Shown here: positions 1-13,497 of the stretch, piece after piece
Numbering within the stretch: the stretch's first letter is position 1
How the letters are laid out: every line of letters starts with the position of its first letter
Assembly: GCF_964199755.1 (NCBI RefSeq)
Contig: NC_133897.1
Span: 138,328,125-138,392,124 of the forward strand
Length of the DNA stretch: 64,000 bases
Direction of reading: 5' to 3'
Origin: Larus michahellis
Taxonomy: Eukaryota > Chordata > Aves > Charadriiformes > Laridae
Notes under the pieces: generated by a model
Databases searched by the model: none
What the model saw: only the letters and a program-made list of their open reading frames with translations
What the model was told of the DNA's origin: nothing
Program-made: the position numbers and the translations under genes

Positions 1-3000
1 TTGTCCTCTAAGACATAGGAAATTACATTTGATGGTCTATTGTATAAGAATTTCCATATTTAGAGAAAAATCAACAGATACAATCTCTGATTTCCTTTTC
101 CCTATACTCCTCATATTTGCCTCTTCTTGCATTGCTTGCTTTGGCTGCTGCCATGTTGTAGCAGAAGCAGATGTCATCAATTAGAAGATGGGTTTAAAAC
201 TAATGAGAGCTATGTTCAAAGAGCCTGCATGCTCCTCCAGCTACCGTGTACTCACCCTGGGCTGGGTTCTCCGCCCCAGCTCACATCTGGTGTTTTTGAT
301 GCTTTGTAGTGATTTTAAAGGGACTTCAAAGATAAGCGTCTACTCAGCCTGTGCAAAAATATGTCACACATAAGGAAATTTTGACTCCCCGGTCTACAAA
401 TTCTGAAGCAGTCCTTCTAGGATTCAGAAAAACATAGGTCAGAAGTATTAGACCGGATCAATTATGTAGCGAAACTCTAAAAAGGATTTCTAAACATACA
501 ATTTGTGGTTAACTGTTCAGTGTAATCATAACTTTTCTCAGTGAAAGGAAACTCAGCAACAACACTGATTAAGGAAGGAATTCACTAGCAGAAGCTCAAT
601 AACTTTGTAGTAGCAAAACCCATTTGTAGAAGGGTTGGAGAGGAACAGTACCAAGCAGAACAAATGCAGACATGTATGCTTAAAAATTAATGCAGTAAAA
701 ATTAACCTTTCTGATTTAAAAGAAAATCCCTCAAGATCTTTGAAAGTACGATTCTGGCTAATTTTAAAGCCTATAAAATAACTGGTAAACACAATAAATA
801 ATTAAAAAAAGCTCTCAAATGAAATGAAGACAACAGCTACAATTTATCATTTGCCCTTGAGACAAGACTTTAGCCCTTTGTCAATTTAGACAAGCAGAGT
901 CATTCTCATACTCAGTTTCGAAAGTGCGAGATGGACTCGCTTTGAAACAAAAGACACTTGCAAAGATCCATCTTCTACTCCGACAACAGCACAGACTTTG
1001 ACCTTGCCTTTCCCAAAACAAATACACATTTCTGTATCTATCACACATATAAATGTATTCCTTGGGTGGGATCTGTGAGAAAATACATCTCACGCGGCAG
1101 ATACTGGTCGCCTCTTAAGGCACAAATTGAAGGCTCCCACACTTTGGTACCCACGGTGATCCAGGTGCCCAGCTCCGACTGGCAGGAATTCCAGTGTGGC
1201 TAAAACTAGTCTTTCATGAATGTTGTTTAAGAAATCTGAGTCTTTGAGTGCACAGGAAACAAATTAAGTTATTCTTAAAAAGAATGACTTAATTTTTTCT
1301 TGTGAGTTTTGTTTTGTTGCACTGGGCTTTTTATTGCAAAATGAGGCAGATGATTGATATAAATTAAAAAGTGAACACTTTTTGCTTGTCACCTTCCCAC
1401 TAGTTTTAATATTTATGACAGTCTTCACTGTTTTGAAAGCACGTGTAAAGCCTGCAAACTGACCAAGCTTTTGTGTAGTATATGGGTTTATAATATGTAG
1501 GTTCAGCTAACTTAACCACATTTTCCATTGTCAGCCTTCTGGCTCTTTTTCACTGGTCTACAAAGAATATTTTGTAGTTACCCATGTAACGACAATGTTT
1601 GTATTCACATGGAGAAAATTATAAGCACATGAAAGTAAAGCACATTCCTCATGATCTTTACACTGCCTGAAGATTAAAAATACAATAGATAAAAGAATCC
1701 AGGAATAAATTGGTCTCTGGGGAGTGTTCACAATATTTGTGTAGGTCTATGCTGCTTTAATATATGAATCACAAATAAAGCCCTAATAGAAATGTTTGAA
1801 ATATTTTCCAAACACTCTCATTATATGGCCTCACCCCCCTTTGGCTTTTGTATTTTAGCAGCAGAGCTGATCGGTGGTAGATATTAAAATCTCATCTAGC
1901 AGGTGCCAGCTGAAAGCAATAAAAGCAACACTAGCACAAAATCACAGGTGACACATTTCAGAAAGAATTCCTAATTTATAATCCTTTTGCTACGACACCA
2001 GCTTGAAAACAGTCTTTATTCTTTTGGCATTCAATATTATTTCAGAAATAAATAAGTGAAAGTAGGCATCTGCTTCTTTTTTATGGATCACAAAACTTTA
2101 TTTTGCTCTGACTATATATCTCTATTCTTACTCAGTTTCAACAGCTACCTAAGTTCAAGGTGTGTTTAGCAAACACTACCAGTCTGCCAGTTATCAGTGA
2201 GAAGCCAAAAGCCCAGGGCTGAATGCAAATCTGTGTGCAGCAGGATTCGACTGTCAAGAGTGCACGGCTGTATCTGCTGCTTTCTGGAAAGTTAGATTGT
2301 TTACACAAATAAACCTTCAAGAATATTTTGTTATGAGTGACCAAAACCTGTAAATTAATTTCCAAGATATTGAGAAAATGAAATTTATCTGAGGTGATCG
2401 AGTGTGCAGAAAATAGTTGGCCCTGTGCGAGTATTGTGAGTGTACGTGTTCTCTTGCCTCACTTTTAAAACATTTTGAATGATTTTAAGTCATCCTTGCG
2501 CAGAACCCAGACAACACCAGGTGACCTAAGGTCCAAATGCCATTATTCCATGTGAAAGTTCTGAAATCAATTAGTTCATCTGACCGCAAGACCGGGCATG
2601 GTACTCTCCTTGGACACAGTATTAGTTTCCTTTACCCTGACCCAAAAGCTTCTTTGATGATTAGACTTCACAGCCTGTTAACATCAGTGGACATAAGTGA
2701 ATCACAGCTCTCTGTGCCCATCGGTGTCCTTTGAATCAGGATCTACCTTTTGAATGCCTGTGCATAAATTCAGTTTTCGGTCAGCACTGCTTTGATGATC
2801 AAAGTCTATTTTGTGGTGCAGACATCCCTGTGTGTAGCTAATACAACGAAAGCTTGCGAAACAGCCTTCGTGAAATGAAGACAGTCTTATAATCAGATGT
2901 TGTTAGCAATAAAGACCTAATTAAACTCTAGTCCCATGCGTGGTGCCAAACCCAAATAACCTCTTATGCGTGCGTTTTTATTGTGCGGCACATTTAATTG

Positions 3001-5685
3001 AATCCTTCGAAGCAACCCAGCACTCACAACCAGATGATTATAACCCCAATCTCTTTAAGAGTTAAATCCTCAAATGCTGTGTCCAGGAGGAAACTTCAAA
3101 GCAGAGCTGCTGGCAGCTTTTCCTCCTGTGCATGCTGAAGGAGCAGCAGATCCACAGTGCTCCGATGGGACTTGCCTGGGGACCAACCTCAGCACGTCAG
3201 GGAGCACCTGGGCAAATGCTTCCCTCCATCTGGCCATAGATGCTCCTACAGGATCCTCACGCTCCTGGCAAATATGATCCCTGGGAGTGCGGTAATGTTG
3301 CTGTGGCTGTGAGTGAGCAGAAAAGTGCAACAACAGAGGTGCAAGATTCACCTATTTTTGTCTTCTTCCTGACAAGAAAAAAAGAGGGTAAAAAAAGTGT
3401 ATTTTTTTACTGAGGTTATGTGCACTCAAATCCCACCTTCTTGACAATCTGTGTCTAAGCAGTAGGTAATATCTATCCTAGTAAATGAAATAGGGCCAGA
3501 GCACAGGCCCAAGCCCTCATATAGGACTGTCCGGGCTGTCAAACAGTCACAGTGTTGTCCTAGGCTGGCTGGCACTTTTACCATCATGGTTTGTCAGGGT
3601 GGCACAGGCCAGGAACAATCCCTGCTTAGCAGATTGGACATGGTCTCCTAATTTAGGGGAACAGGGGCACTGAGGTCTGTGCACACTAGCCCATACCAGT
3701 TGCCTCACTGCCAGAGAGCAGTCACTGACTGCTTTTATCTATTAGGACAGATGCAGCCCTTGAGACCTATTAAAACAGTGCTGCAGTGCTCCTGTTCATA
3801 AATGTCATGCCCATGAGTACAGGTAAATGAGATTCAGCTTGGCTTCATTCATCAGTAGACAGAACCAATGGGTAAGAAAAAAAACAGAAAAAAAATCTCC
3901 GATAGTTTTCAGTGCGCAAAGAGTACATGTCTCACAAAACTATTGTTCATAGTTAAATGAGTAATTAGCGGACAGATATCTAGAGTGGTTTTTATTGTGA
4001 AAAAGCTGTGTCCAAACCACTAACAGTCATGACTACTTAAAAAGCCAACTGAGCAATTAAACATTCGACTGATAAGATGGGTAAATACAGCCAAGATTGC
4101 CTTAAATCACTGTAATGTGTATTGGACCGGTTTGATTCATGTGTTAGGAATAAAGACATTGCCGTGTATTGTTGGACCAATGGACAATCTTTTCTCATGT
4201 GTGAGGCCAGAGGAGTAGAGAGGGTCTAAATGCTCTCAAAGGGTGCTTCTGGTTTGTGAGGCCATCAGACCAGGCCTATGAACTCTACTCTACAGATGCT
4301 TTTCTTCTCATATTCTTTAGGAAATGCTAAAACACAAAGCAATATGCCTGATGGGAAATGAGACTTCTGCAAAACAATCCTTTTTTTGCTTTCAAGCAAC
4401 TTTTTAGAAACCAAGAACATAGGGCCCCATATTTAATGCCTAAACAGAGCATTTCAAGTGATATGCCACAATACCAATCTGAGGAACACATAAATTGGGT
4501 AGAATTACGCACAGATTTTACAAGGGAATTTGGGATGAGGCAGAGGTGCAGAAAAGGCTGGTTTCAGATCCGAGTGTACCCACTGTTGTCATGACCTGAA
4601 CGGTCTCTCGGGCAGCCTGACCTGGGCAGTGGGGAACGTGAGCAGGCTTCCTGGCCCTGTCATCTTCTGGCAGAAGTCAAGTACCTCCCTAGTGCTTTGG
4701 GCAGGGATTTCCTTTGTTGCTGGATATGCTGCAGCCCTGAATAGGTAATCATGTCATTTTCTAAGAGTTACAGCCAGCTTCCATTTCTCTGAAGTTAAAG
4801 GCAGGGCCGTTCGGTGCATTTTTATGAGTTTAAAGAAACAAGTCGTGTTAGATAGAAATTCATTGAAAGATAACAGCAAGACACCTTTCAAAATTCTTTT
4901 CTAAGATACTTGTGCCCTTTTCATTAAAAAGCAGATGCAAATTTACCTGATTTTATTTCACACCTCCTTGTTCTGGAGAGGGAGGGGACTTCTTTTAGCC
5001 AGCTTGACTGGGCAGCCTGGAAGCAAATTAGAGAAGGTGTTTGTGTGGAGCAGAATTTCAGAAATGAAAATGGTTTTGCTAAAGCCCACAGGGAATTTGA
5101 AATGTGACGTTCAAAAAGCTGCCCCCACACCCCTTTTTTAAAGATGGTTTTTCCATTAAGGTTCATACCCTATCCTGGGAATTTAACTAGGAATTTGGTC
5201 TCTGATTCAAGAAGACGGGACCACATTTCTGGTAATTAGTTCACTAAGCTCAGCACAAGCTATTCTCATTCCTTTGTTGCACGTGGGCCGGTATGTTTAT
5301 ATCTACCATGGGCATTTCTGGCCCATTGTGCTTTCTGCTTTGCAGATATACACATTGAAAAATGTAAATGAGTGATCTACATGCAGTTCTTCCCACCACT
5401 TTAGTGAACAGCAAAAGGCGAGCTCTTTCTTCAGTACAGTTTTTTATTTCTCCCTCACCATATTTATCAAGTTTGTTGCACGAAAACTGAGTTAACGGTA
5501 GCATTTGCTGTACAACAATGCTGTGTTCAGTGCAGCTGAGAATCCTGTAGTCTCCATTAACCTTGCAATATCAGGAAGTTTACTAAAATATCAAGAAGAT
5601 ATCAGAAACAGTTCCGTTAGGTGAGCTTTCCTGGACATTAGGGTGGAGAGGAGGACAAAATGTTAAAAATGAGCCTAGCCTCAGA
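1..5685. other. intergenic DNA, no gene recognised
   Basis: AT-rich sequence with frequent stops in all frames. No splice-flanked exon of a family I know, no recognisable transposon and no RNA gene were seen. By synteny with other vertebrates this should be part of the FABP5-PMP2 interval, but no FABP5 exon is visible here. Confidence 0.5.
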
Positions 5686-5760
5686 ACCCCCATTTTACAG
5701 ATGCATACAGATGCAGATAAAATAGGGCAATGAAAGACTGACTAATCATTTGATCTTTCA
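5686..5760 (+). repeat. possible MIR-like SINE remnant
   Basis: The stretch around CCCCCATTTTACAGATG followed by a GCAGATAAAATAGGGCAATGA-like tail resembles the conserved 3' half of MIR-type SINEs (CCCATTTTACAGATGAGG...). Only about 75 bp can be matched by eye and the rest has decayed, so a chance match is possible. Confidence 0.3.
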
Positions 5761-7477
5761 AGCTACTGTCCACCTTTAGCTTGTAAAAAAATAACCAGGC
5801 TCAGATGTTATACAGACTTACAAAGTCCCCAAGTCTGGGGAAGATGAAGCGAGAATGGTTGTTTTCCTCCCTTTACCTTTTGCAGAATTCAAGAACTTCG
5901 GGAAGCTAACAGCCAAGCACTGAAAAAGAAGCAAACTGCCATGATTTTCAAGGGGTCACTAAAATTTGCTATATGGTGGAAGCTGAGATCCCAGAATGGT
6001 GAGAAGGCCAGATGTATAAAACAATTAAAAAAGCAGCTAGATTAATTTGTGGGGGGAAGCATCCAGACTCTATGATTTAAGAATGCGTTTGCGGGCTCCA
6101 GCTCCAGCAGTGCCTCATCCGTGGTTATCTGGGGGCTTGGAGGATGTATGAGGCAAAGGACCACTCGGTACATGTCCTGCTTACTCTTGTGCGCTTTCCT
6201 CTGCATCCATGGATGGCCACTGCTGGAGATCAGTCCTACATACATTTTCAGTCTGATCCAGTACAGCAGAGGTCATGTTCTTATCTCTAGGTAAGCAATA
6301 CTTCAGCACAGATTTATTTTAATGCATCTTTATCTCCAAAGCCCTGTCAAGCAATTTCTAAATAATTTGGATAATTTCTTTCCACATCCCTAGTAAGTGA
6401 TGCCAGGGAGCATTTGCTGTTCAGCATTTGTGAAAGTGCTGATCTATAATCAGATACCAATCTGTTCCGTTGCTGCCTGAAAGAAAAAAAAAGAGAGAAA
6501 AAAAGTTGCAATAAATTCAAAGCTGTCTCATGAGGGCTGTGAAGATCAAATGCTTTTTGTTTCCCCTTTTTGCCCACAATAGCCTGCTTCACAAACTAGC
6601 GGCAGTAGGCAGTGGCACAGCAAGTGAATTCCAAATCACGCTGGGCTTTGTTTGACCTAGCAGTCAATATAAGACAGAGACACAACTGCATTATAACTTC
6701 CTTCCCACAACACAGCATTGTTTGGAAGCTGCCCAAAGAATATTACACCACCGACTACATTCTTAGTCTAGTGGGTATCAGTAGCCCATAAAACTGGTTC
6801 TCTTCTTTGTTAGTTAGAGAACTTCCTATTTTGTACACAGTCTCTTAAGCTCTGTTCTCTTTCTAGTACCATCAGAGTCAGGAAAAGCAGAGATACCCCT
6901 ATGAACAGCCAAACCTGGTGTCAGAGAATACAAATGTTCTCAGGAGGAAATTTGTAACATTTTTACTGACTGTTAATGAAACGGCAGCCACTACTTTAAA
7001 TGTTGCGTGTTTGTTTTCTTACCCCTTCCTTCCCCTGCACCCATTTTTATCCTCAAAACCAATATACTTAATCATGTTATCTTTCAAGTAGTAGTACCAA
7101 TATGAGTCACTGAAAATATGGCTTCTACCATGAGTTTACATGATAATAGCAGGTTACATGTTTTAATTAACATCGTATCAGTGAAAACCACTGTTCAGGG
7201 AGGCAAGAGCATTATAAACACTTCCTTGTCCTCTTAAGAAAGGCAATGAAGGGACAAAGTCCAGGGCACTAATTGCACTTTCAAGATTAGGCACAAGCTG
7301 AAATGCCTCACCGTTTCAGAGCATGAGACAGTAAGATACGACATTGAGTAAGGAATATAATTTGGGATAATTAATGAAATTATTTAATGAATTGTTTAAT
7401 TAATCCTGGATACCAGGCAGGTTATGTATTATAATCCTGACACAAACCTCGCCTTATCTAAGGCCAGGCAGTCTTTG
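5761..7477. other. intergenic DNA, nothing recognised
   Basis: No gene, repeat family or RNA recognised. Short A-rich runs only (for example 6482-6506). Confidence 0.45.
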
Positions 7478-7546
7478 GGTCTGATCCAAAGCCCACGGAG
7501 GACAGCAGGAGTCTTCCCGTTGACTTCAATGGCCTTCCAACCAGGC
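7478..7546. repeat. ancient fold-back (MITE-like) repeat remnant
   Basis: The left arm reads CTGATCCAAAGCCCACGGAG and the right arm, TTGACTTCAATGGCCTTCC, is its diverged reverse complement. Together they match the widespread sauropsid palindromic repeat built from GATCCAAAGCCCATTGAAGTC arms around a GAGTCTT centre. The arms are imperfect, so this is an old copy. The family name cannot be fixed without a repeat library. Confidence 0.45.
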
Positions 7547-7639
7547 TGTTTGCTGTTATCTATTTATAGGTAATTTTTTTGTTGTATTTTGTTTTATTTT
7601 TACAATATCTGAACAGCTGCTAATTACCCACATAGAGGT

Positions 7640-8250
7640 ATAATGGGGACCACTTACCAAGAGAGCACAGCGCTGTCGGCGCAGCTCAGTGCAGGAAGCC
7701 TGTGCTTGGTGCTGACGGCAGCTTCCCCAGGGCGCGGGGCCAGGCTCACTCCGGCAGGTCCAAATCCCTGCGAAAGGAGGGAGAAGCAGGGTCCTGCCCT
7801 GCTAGGACAAGCTGTTAAACTGCTCAGGAAATGGCTTTTGGTCCTGGCCCTGCTTACTGAAGGCTTCTATGAGGCTGCCCAGCTTTAACATCCAGCCCGG
7901 AGAGCAGTCCTGAGAGAGCGGGCGGTGGGCTCGCTGGGTTCCTTCATTTTCCAGAGCTGCTTGCACCCCACCCTGTGCAAAATATAGCCTGGAAAAGGAA
8001 AGTGGGGTCATTAATATCCCAGCCTCCTTGCTACAGCCTTCCTTGCTTTTTCCCAGCCAGGGTGCCGTAGCAATTGGAAGTGCTCTGGGTTCACACCAGG
8101 CGCAGGGTCTGGCAATACCTTGTGAAATAGGTCTGGGCTGGCTGCAGTCTCTGGGATGCCGTGGCCATCGGGCTGGGCACAGGGAGCACGGGATGCTGCT
8201 GGTCCCAGAGGCGCTCCAGCAGACACCGGTGAGAACCAGCACAGGGCTTT
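7640..8250. other. GC-rich block, no gene assigned
   Basis: This is clearly richer in G and C than its flanks and contains several CpGs and longer open frames on both strands (up to 146 codons on minus). None resembles a protein family I know, and open frames are expected where stop codons are rare. It could be an unannotated non-coding RNA exon or a regulatory element; the sequence alone does not decide. Confidence 0.3.
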
Positions 8251-11200
8251 TAATTATCTGCTAGCTCTTTCCAGGGGTGGCCAAAGGGATTAGATGTCTC
8301 ATTATGCATTAGGCATATGCATCCTAATAATAGGACAGTGATGATTTATGCTTGGAGAAAAAATATATGGGGAAATTTGTGCCACTGTATGCTTTATCCA
8401 CCCTGAGTAAGCCAGGCTGTCGCATGGATGACTAAGAATAGCCATGGCACACAGTCAGTGAAGGCAATGACTCAGAAAGTGTTTTTTAAGCTGAAAATAA
8501 ACCCTCAGAGTTGTCACTGAGGACTATAGATGCATGAGGAAGGTAGTATTAAAATTTGGCCTTTTGGTTTTTGTTCTTTTGATTGTTTGTCTACCCACAC
8601 ATTTCTTCATGCTCATCTACCACGCATTTCTTTTTAGAAGCAAGTTCAGTGCCCTCCTGCCCTTGACAACCATCCAATGACAAAAGACATGGAAGAAGAA
8701 AATAAAGCTATGTATTAGAGTTGTGCTTTAGGCTATTCATGTTGCCTTCTTCACTTAGAATAAATGTTTTCCCCCATCAAACTATCTGTTTCACATTGCA
8801 GATTTTCTGTATGCCTCTATTGCAACTGGCAGGGTGCAAAATGGACGGTACATCACAAGACAGCAAAAATTATTACAAGCTCCAGATACCTTCTGAGCAG
8901 AGGCTGAAGAGCAAATATTTTAGTTAGATGCTGTCATTTGATTGTTAGGGTCTTGAAGTGATCGCTTGTCTGATTGCGGGTAGTAACTGTGGGATGCTGA
9001 GCTATAAGCTTTCTCAGAACACCAAAAATTCTCCCATTTCTCAGCACCATACCAGGATTTCTGCATGGTAATGAGTCATGTCATTAGTGTTGGAAAGCAC
9101 TAATTCTTAATGAATACAAGCTTCGCTAATCAGCCACCACAAAAAAAAGATAAAATCAATAGAAATCTGCTATAATACAGTTTATTGACTTTAAAGGCTT
9201 TGTAAGTCATGTTCAGTTAACTGCATCTTCCCCAAAACTGCTTTAAAATAAAAGAATAAGTACAATCAACAGAGGTCCCTGGCTTAGGACGCATGTGACT
9301 TTTTAACATAAACCTTAATCCTGGGCACCGAAGCATTCACATGATTATTTAATACATATTTAAAATACCAAGAAAAGTACATGACTTGGTAAGATAACTG
9401 ATTTACTATTTTCCTCTCTCACGTACAAATGAAAAAACAGCACTTTATACATGCAGCTGCTTTGCCTATTCTTCTGGGACACTGTTCTCTGCTGGATAGG
9501 AAATGAATTGTATAATCTGTGATTTATTTTCTGCCAAACTATTTTTGTTCTGATTTCCCCCAAACAACCCTTCAAGCACATTAACCTGGAGAGTGCAAAC
9601 TAGCTCAGTGCTTTCCTAGAGAACCATCTGTAAAATAGTGGGTATATGAAGACAGAATATTTAACATGATTTAACATAACACGTCAGCACATGAATCAAG
9701 TTGAGGTTTCTTTACATGCCTCCTGACCTGTTCACAGACCCAAGTACTTGAAAGGGTAGCACGAAAGGAGGTGCCAATGGCTCCCACACAGTGAAAGCAC
9801 AGTGATACTATACACCCAGGAGGTCCTGCAGGTTGCAAGCTGCAGGTACCCTCTCCCCGGGCACAAGATGGGAAAAGACAATTTCACAACAAAAAATCCG
9901 TAAAGGAAGGAGTCATCTTGCAATACAGACCAAATTGTCATGCTGACATATAAGGTTAATGTGGCCAGAAAAGCCTGGTTTTAGGGTCAAGGTGTCTGTG
10001 CCACTTCTCACCTGCAGAGATTTTTATCCCAGCTAGGTATTATGAGGAACGGTGATATAGCCAAGTCTATGGGGCACCCGATTTTGCAAAATCTTCTCTT
10101 TCTGTGGCAAGCTACCTCAGCAGTGTTTAGTCCCAGTATCCCAGGAGAATTTGTGAACAAGCACTATGTATGCAGTCTGTTCAAAAACAAGTGGCCTGAC
10201 CTCATCTGTGGCTTTTTTAATGTGCTGCTTCTACAGCCAAAATGTATTATTGATTTCGATGATTTAATCTAATTCTTTCACTTCCTTTCCCAAACTGTTA
10301 TGTTTCAGTGAGAGTTTGTGAGTCCAAATCACACAGTGCTGGAGCTTTCAGATGGGCTCTCAATGGACACTGCTTCAAACACACACAGTAAACAGAGAAT
10401 AGACAATTCCCTTAGATCTGTAGTATTTGGTTGGCATATTTGATCTTTAAATACACACTGGGGATTCAGGAGCCTGGGGAAGACTTGGCTAGAAATAATA
10501 TACAAAGCTTTTACTTTAAACATAGATACTATGTTCTCCATTTTTATAGAGCTTCCAGCCTATTAAGACTCATGTGTACCTTCAACGCTGTCACATGATT
10601 CTCCAGTTAAATATATAGAAAACTATTTTTTGTCTGGCTTTTGTGTTTGTGCAGTCAGTCAATTCTTTGCACATATTTTTTGAATTTCATTTTACCATGT
10701 TTATTACTTCACTCCTTTGTTCTTCAAACTGCCTTTCCTGGAGCAGTGTTAACATCCAAGAGCCTCAGTTTCCTTAAAAAAAACAACCCAACAATGAAAC
10801 AAACAGTAAACTATTAACAGTGGAAGCTTGAAAATGTGATCACTGGCAAGGTAAGGACCAGAAGACAAAATGAAAAGGGTCCAAAGTCCTGTGGTTTTGG
10901 ACAATATCAGGGTTCCACGTGTTTGGGGTTGATGACAATAAAAGAACACACATCTTTAGGAAACGTTGCAATGGTGATTCCTGTGCAATGGCGATTCCTG
11001 TGCAATGGCATGCAACACGTGCTAGATCCACACTTTAGGAAATCTCCCTTCCTCTGTGGTAGCATCATGTCTGTAGCTAACCTCTTCTGTCTCTGTACCA
11101 CATAAAAGGCAGCAAGCTGTGTTAAAACATCCGGGTGGAGAACAATATTCCAGTTTCCTCCAACAACATGTCGTCTCAGAAGTCTTTTAAAATAGTTTAT

Positions 11201-11699
11201 AAAAATTCCAGTAGACACAGCAAAACAGTAAGGTGATAACTTCAGAAAATCATCAAAAGCAAACTAGGAAATGAAGCTTTTAGAAAAAAGCTAGGTATGA
11301 ATGAAGACTGTCTATGCGCTAGCTTTTTTTCATGTAAAGAGGAGGAAAACATTCTGTAGTTGGATAAAGTGAAGTTATGCAGAGACTTTGTCAAGTTACC
11401 ACTAGTGTTGCCTGCTATTAGTAACAGGAAGTGGCAGTGCCATGTCCACCAACTGATATGTCATGTGCCTCATGGATGATTAACTTCTGTTACAACAGAT
11501 TAAGTTTCACCTCACCACCTCCAAAATATATTTTCATGGTCTCTGTCTATTGGTAATTTTGTATAAAGTACCCCTGTTTCTCCTGTGCTGAGATTGCAGC
11601 ATTCAGAGATATTTCAACAACAGGTCATCACAGTCAAGAGACTAGTAACTAACACAGGTGGAAGATCTTTCCTGAGACTCATTGCAACAGAACCTGGAT
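8251..11699. other. intergenic DNA, nothing but one short tandem repeat
   Basis: Ordinary AT-rich intergenic sequence. The only structure noted is the 17-bp tandem repeat at 10968-11010. Confidence 0.45.
10968..11010. repeat. 17-bp tandem repeat, 2.5 copies
   Basis: The unit GCAATGGYGATTCCTGT occurs at 10968-10984 and 10985-11001 with one T/C difference, and a third partial copy (GCAATGGCA) follows. A small minisatellite with no coding context. Confidence 0.9.
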
Positions 11700-11930
11700 T
11701 TTATACTGGATATGTTAGAGGAAAGGAGTGCCATCCAGAGGGACCTTGACAGACTTGAGGAGTCGGCCCATGCAAAACTCGTGAACTTAAACAAGGCCAA
11801 CTGCAAGGTTCTGCATCTGGGTTGGGGCAATCCCCAATATCAATACAGGCTGGGGAATTAATTAATCAGCAGCCATGCAGAGAAGGACTTGGGGATACTG
11901 GTGAATGAAATATTGGACATAAGACAACAA

Positions 11931-12090
11931 TCACAGAATCACAGAAACACAGAATGATAGGGGTTGGAAGGGACCTCTGGAGATCATCTAGTCAAACCCC
12001 TGCCAGAGCAGGGTCACCTAGAGCAGGTTGCACAGGAACGCATCCAGGCGGGTTTTGAATGTCTCCAGAGACGGAGACTCCACCACCTCT
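11931..12090 (-). mobile_element. nested CR1 3' fragment (-)
   Basis: It starts with the reverse-oriented CR1 tail (TCACAGAATCACAGAAACAC) followed by the inverted 3' UTR (GGGGTTGGAAGGGACCTCTG). It sits inside the + strand CR1: the outer RT frame stops at ATAAGACAACAA just before it and picks up again at CTGTGTGCTTGCAGCCCAG just after it. Confidence 0.85.
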
Positions 12091-12569
12091 CTGTGTGCTT
12101 GCAGCCCAGAAAGCCAACCATATCCTGGACTGCATCAAAGAGCCAGCCACATCCTGGACTGCATCAAAAGCAATGTGGCTAGCAAGCTGAGGGAGGTGAT
12201 TCTGCCCCTCTACTCTGCCATGGTGAGACCCCACCTGGAGTACTGTGTCCAACTCTGGGGTCCCTAGTACAAGAAAGACACGGAACTGTCAGGGTGGGTC
12301 CAGAGGCAGTCCCCAAAAATGATCAGAGGGCTGGAATACCTCTCCTGTGAAGAAAGACTGAGAGAGGTGGGATTGTTTGGCTTTGATTGGCCTTTCAATT
12401 CTTAAAGGGGGCTTATAAGAAAGTCAGAGAGAGACCCTTTACCAGGGCCTGTAGTGACAGGACAAAGGGCAATGGCTTCAAACTGAAAGAGGGTAGATTT
12501 AGATTGTACATAAGGAAGAAATTTTTTACAATAAGGGTGGTGAGACACTGGACCAGGTTGCCTAGAAAC

Positions 12570-13320
12570 GTAGAATCATAAAATCATAGAATTGCTGAGG
12601 TTGGAAGGGACCTTTAAGATCATCAAGTCCAAGCTTTAACCTACCCTGACAAAAGCCATTTCTAAACCACGTCCCTAAGTGCCCCACCTACCCTTTTTTT
12701 AAACACCTCCAGGGATGGTGAATCCACCACCTCCCTGGGCAGCCTATTCCAATGTTTAATAACCCTTTCAGTGAAAAAATGTTTCCTAATATCCAATCTA
12801 AACTCCTCTGACATAACTTGAACCCATTTCCTCTCGTCCTATCACTTGTCACCAGGGAGAAGAGGTCAGCCCCCATCTCTCTACAACCTCCTTTCAGGTG
12901 GTTGTAGAGGGTGATAAGGTCTCCCCCTCAGCCTCCTCTTCTCCAGGCTAAACAACCCCAGCTCCCTCAGTCGTTCTTCATAAGGTTTGTCCTCCAGACC
13001 CCTCACCAGTTTTGTAGCCCTTCTCTGGACATGCTCCAACACCTCAGTGTCCTGCTTGTGGTGAGGGGCCCAAAACTGAACGCAGTACTCGAGGTAGGGC
13101 CTCACCAGTGCCGAGTACAGGGGGATGATCACTTCCCTAGTCCGGCTCACCACACTATTCCTGATACAGGCTAGGATGCTGTTGGCCTTCTTGGCCACCT
13201 GGGCACACTGCTGGCTCATATTCAGCCGGCTGTTGACCAACACCCCCAGGTCCTTTTCTGCCGGGCAGCTTTCGAGCCACTCTGCCCCAATCCTGTAGCG
13301 CTGCATGGGGTTGTTGTGAC
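12570..13320 (-). mobile_element. nested CR1 fragment (-) with open RT C-terminus
   Basis: The inverted CR1 tail (AGAATCATAAAATCATAGAA) is at 12573 and the RT C-terminal region is read from the minus strand. From about 12920 to 13310 the minus strand is open and shows typical CR1 blocks: [56 protein letters not shown]. It was inserted near the 3' end of the outer + CR1, between GTTGCCTAGAAAC and ATTGTGGATGCCC. 5'-truncated, with no complete ORF2. Confidence 0.9.
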
Positions 13321-13497
13321 ATTGTGGATGCCCTATCATTGCAAGTGTTCAAAGGCAGGTTGGATGAGACTTAGAGCAACATTATCTAGTGAAAGATGTC
13401 CCTGCTCATGGCAGGGGGGCTGGACTAAATGACCTTTGAATCCTTTGAATCATTCCAACCCAAACCGTTCTGTGACTCCATGATTCTATGATTCCAA

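Larger units (their letters stand above)
11700..13497 (+). mobile_element. CR1 LINE fragment (+), split by two nested CR1 inserts
   Basis: The + strand carries the C-terminal part of CR1 ORF2 (reverse transcriptase) with several stops and frameshifts. Readable blocks include AIQRDLDRLEE (about 11730), QKANHILDCIKSNVASKLRE (about 12150) and DRTKGNGFKLKEGRF (about 12450). The element is interrupted at 11931-12090 and 12570-13320 by opposite-strand CR1 pieces, then resumes with the 3' UTR (CATGGCAGGGGGGCTGGACT) and ends in the CR1 tail CCATGATTCTATGATTCC near 13495. It is a 5'-truncated, inactive copy and the oldest of the three layers here. Confidence 0.9.

Noticed and set aside
12881..13339. 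152-codon minus-strand open frame as a host gene
   Set aside because: Its blocks are those of the CR1 reverse transcriptase C-terminus; it lies in a truncated CR1 copy.
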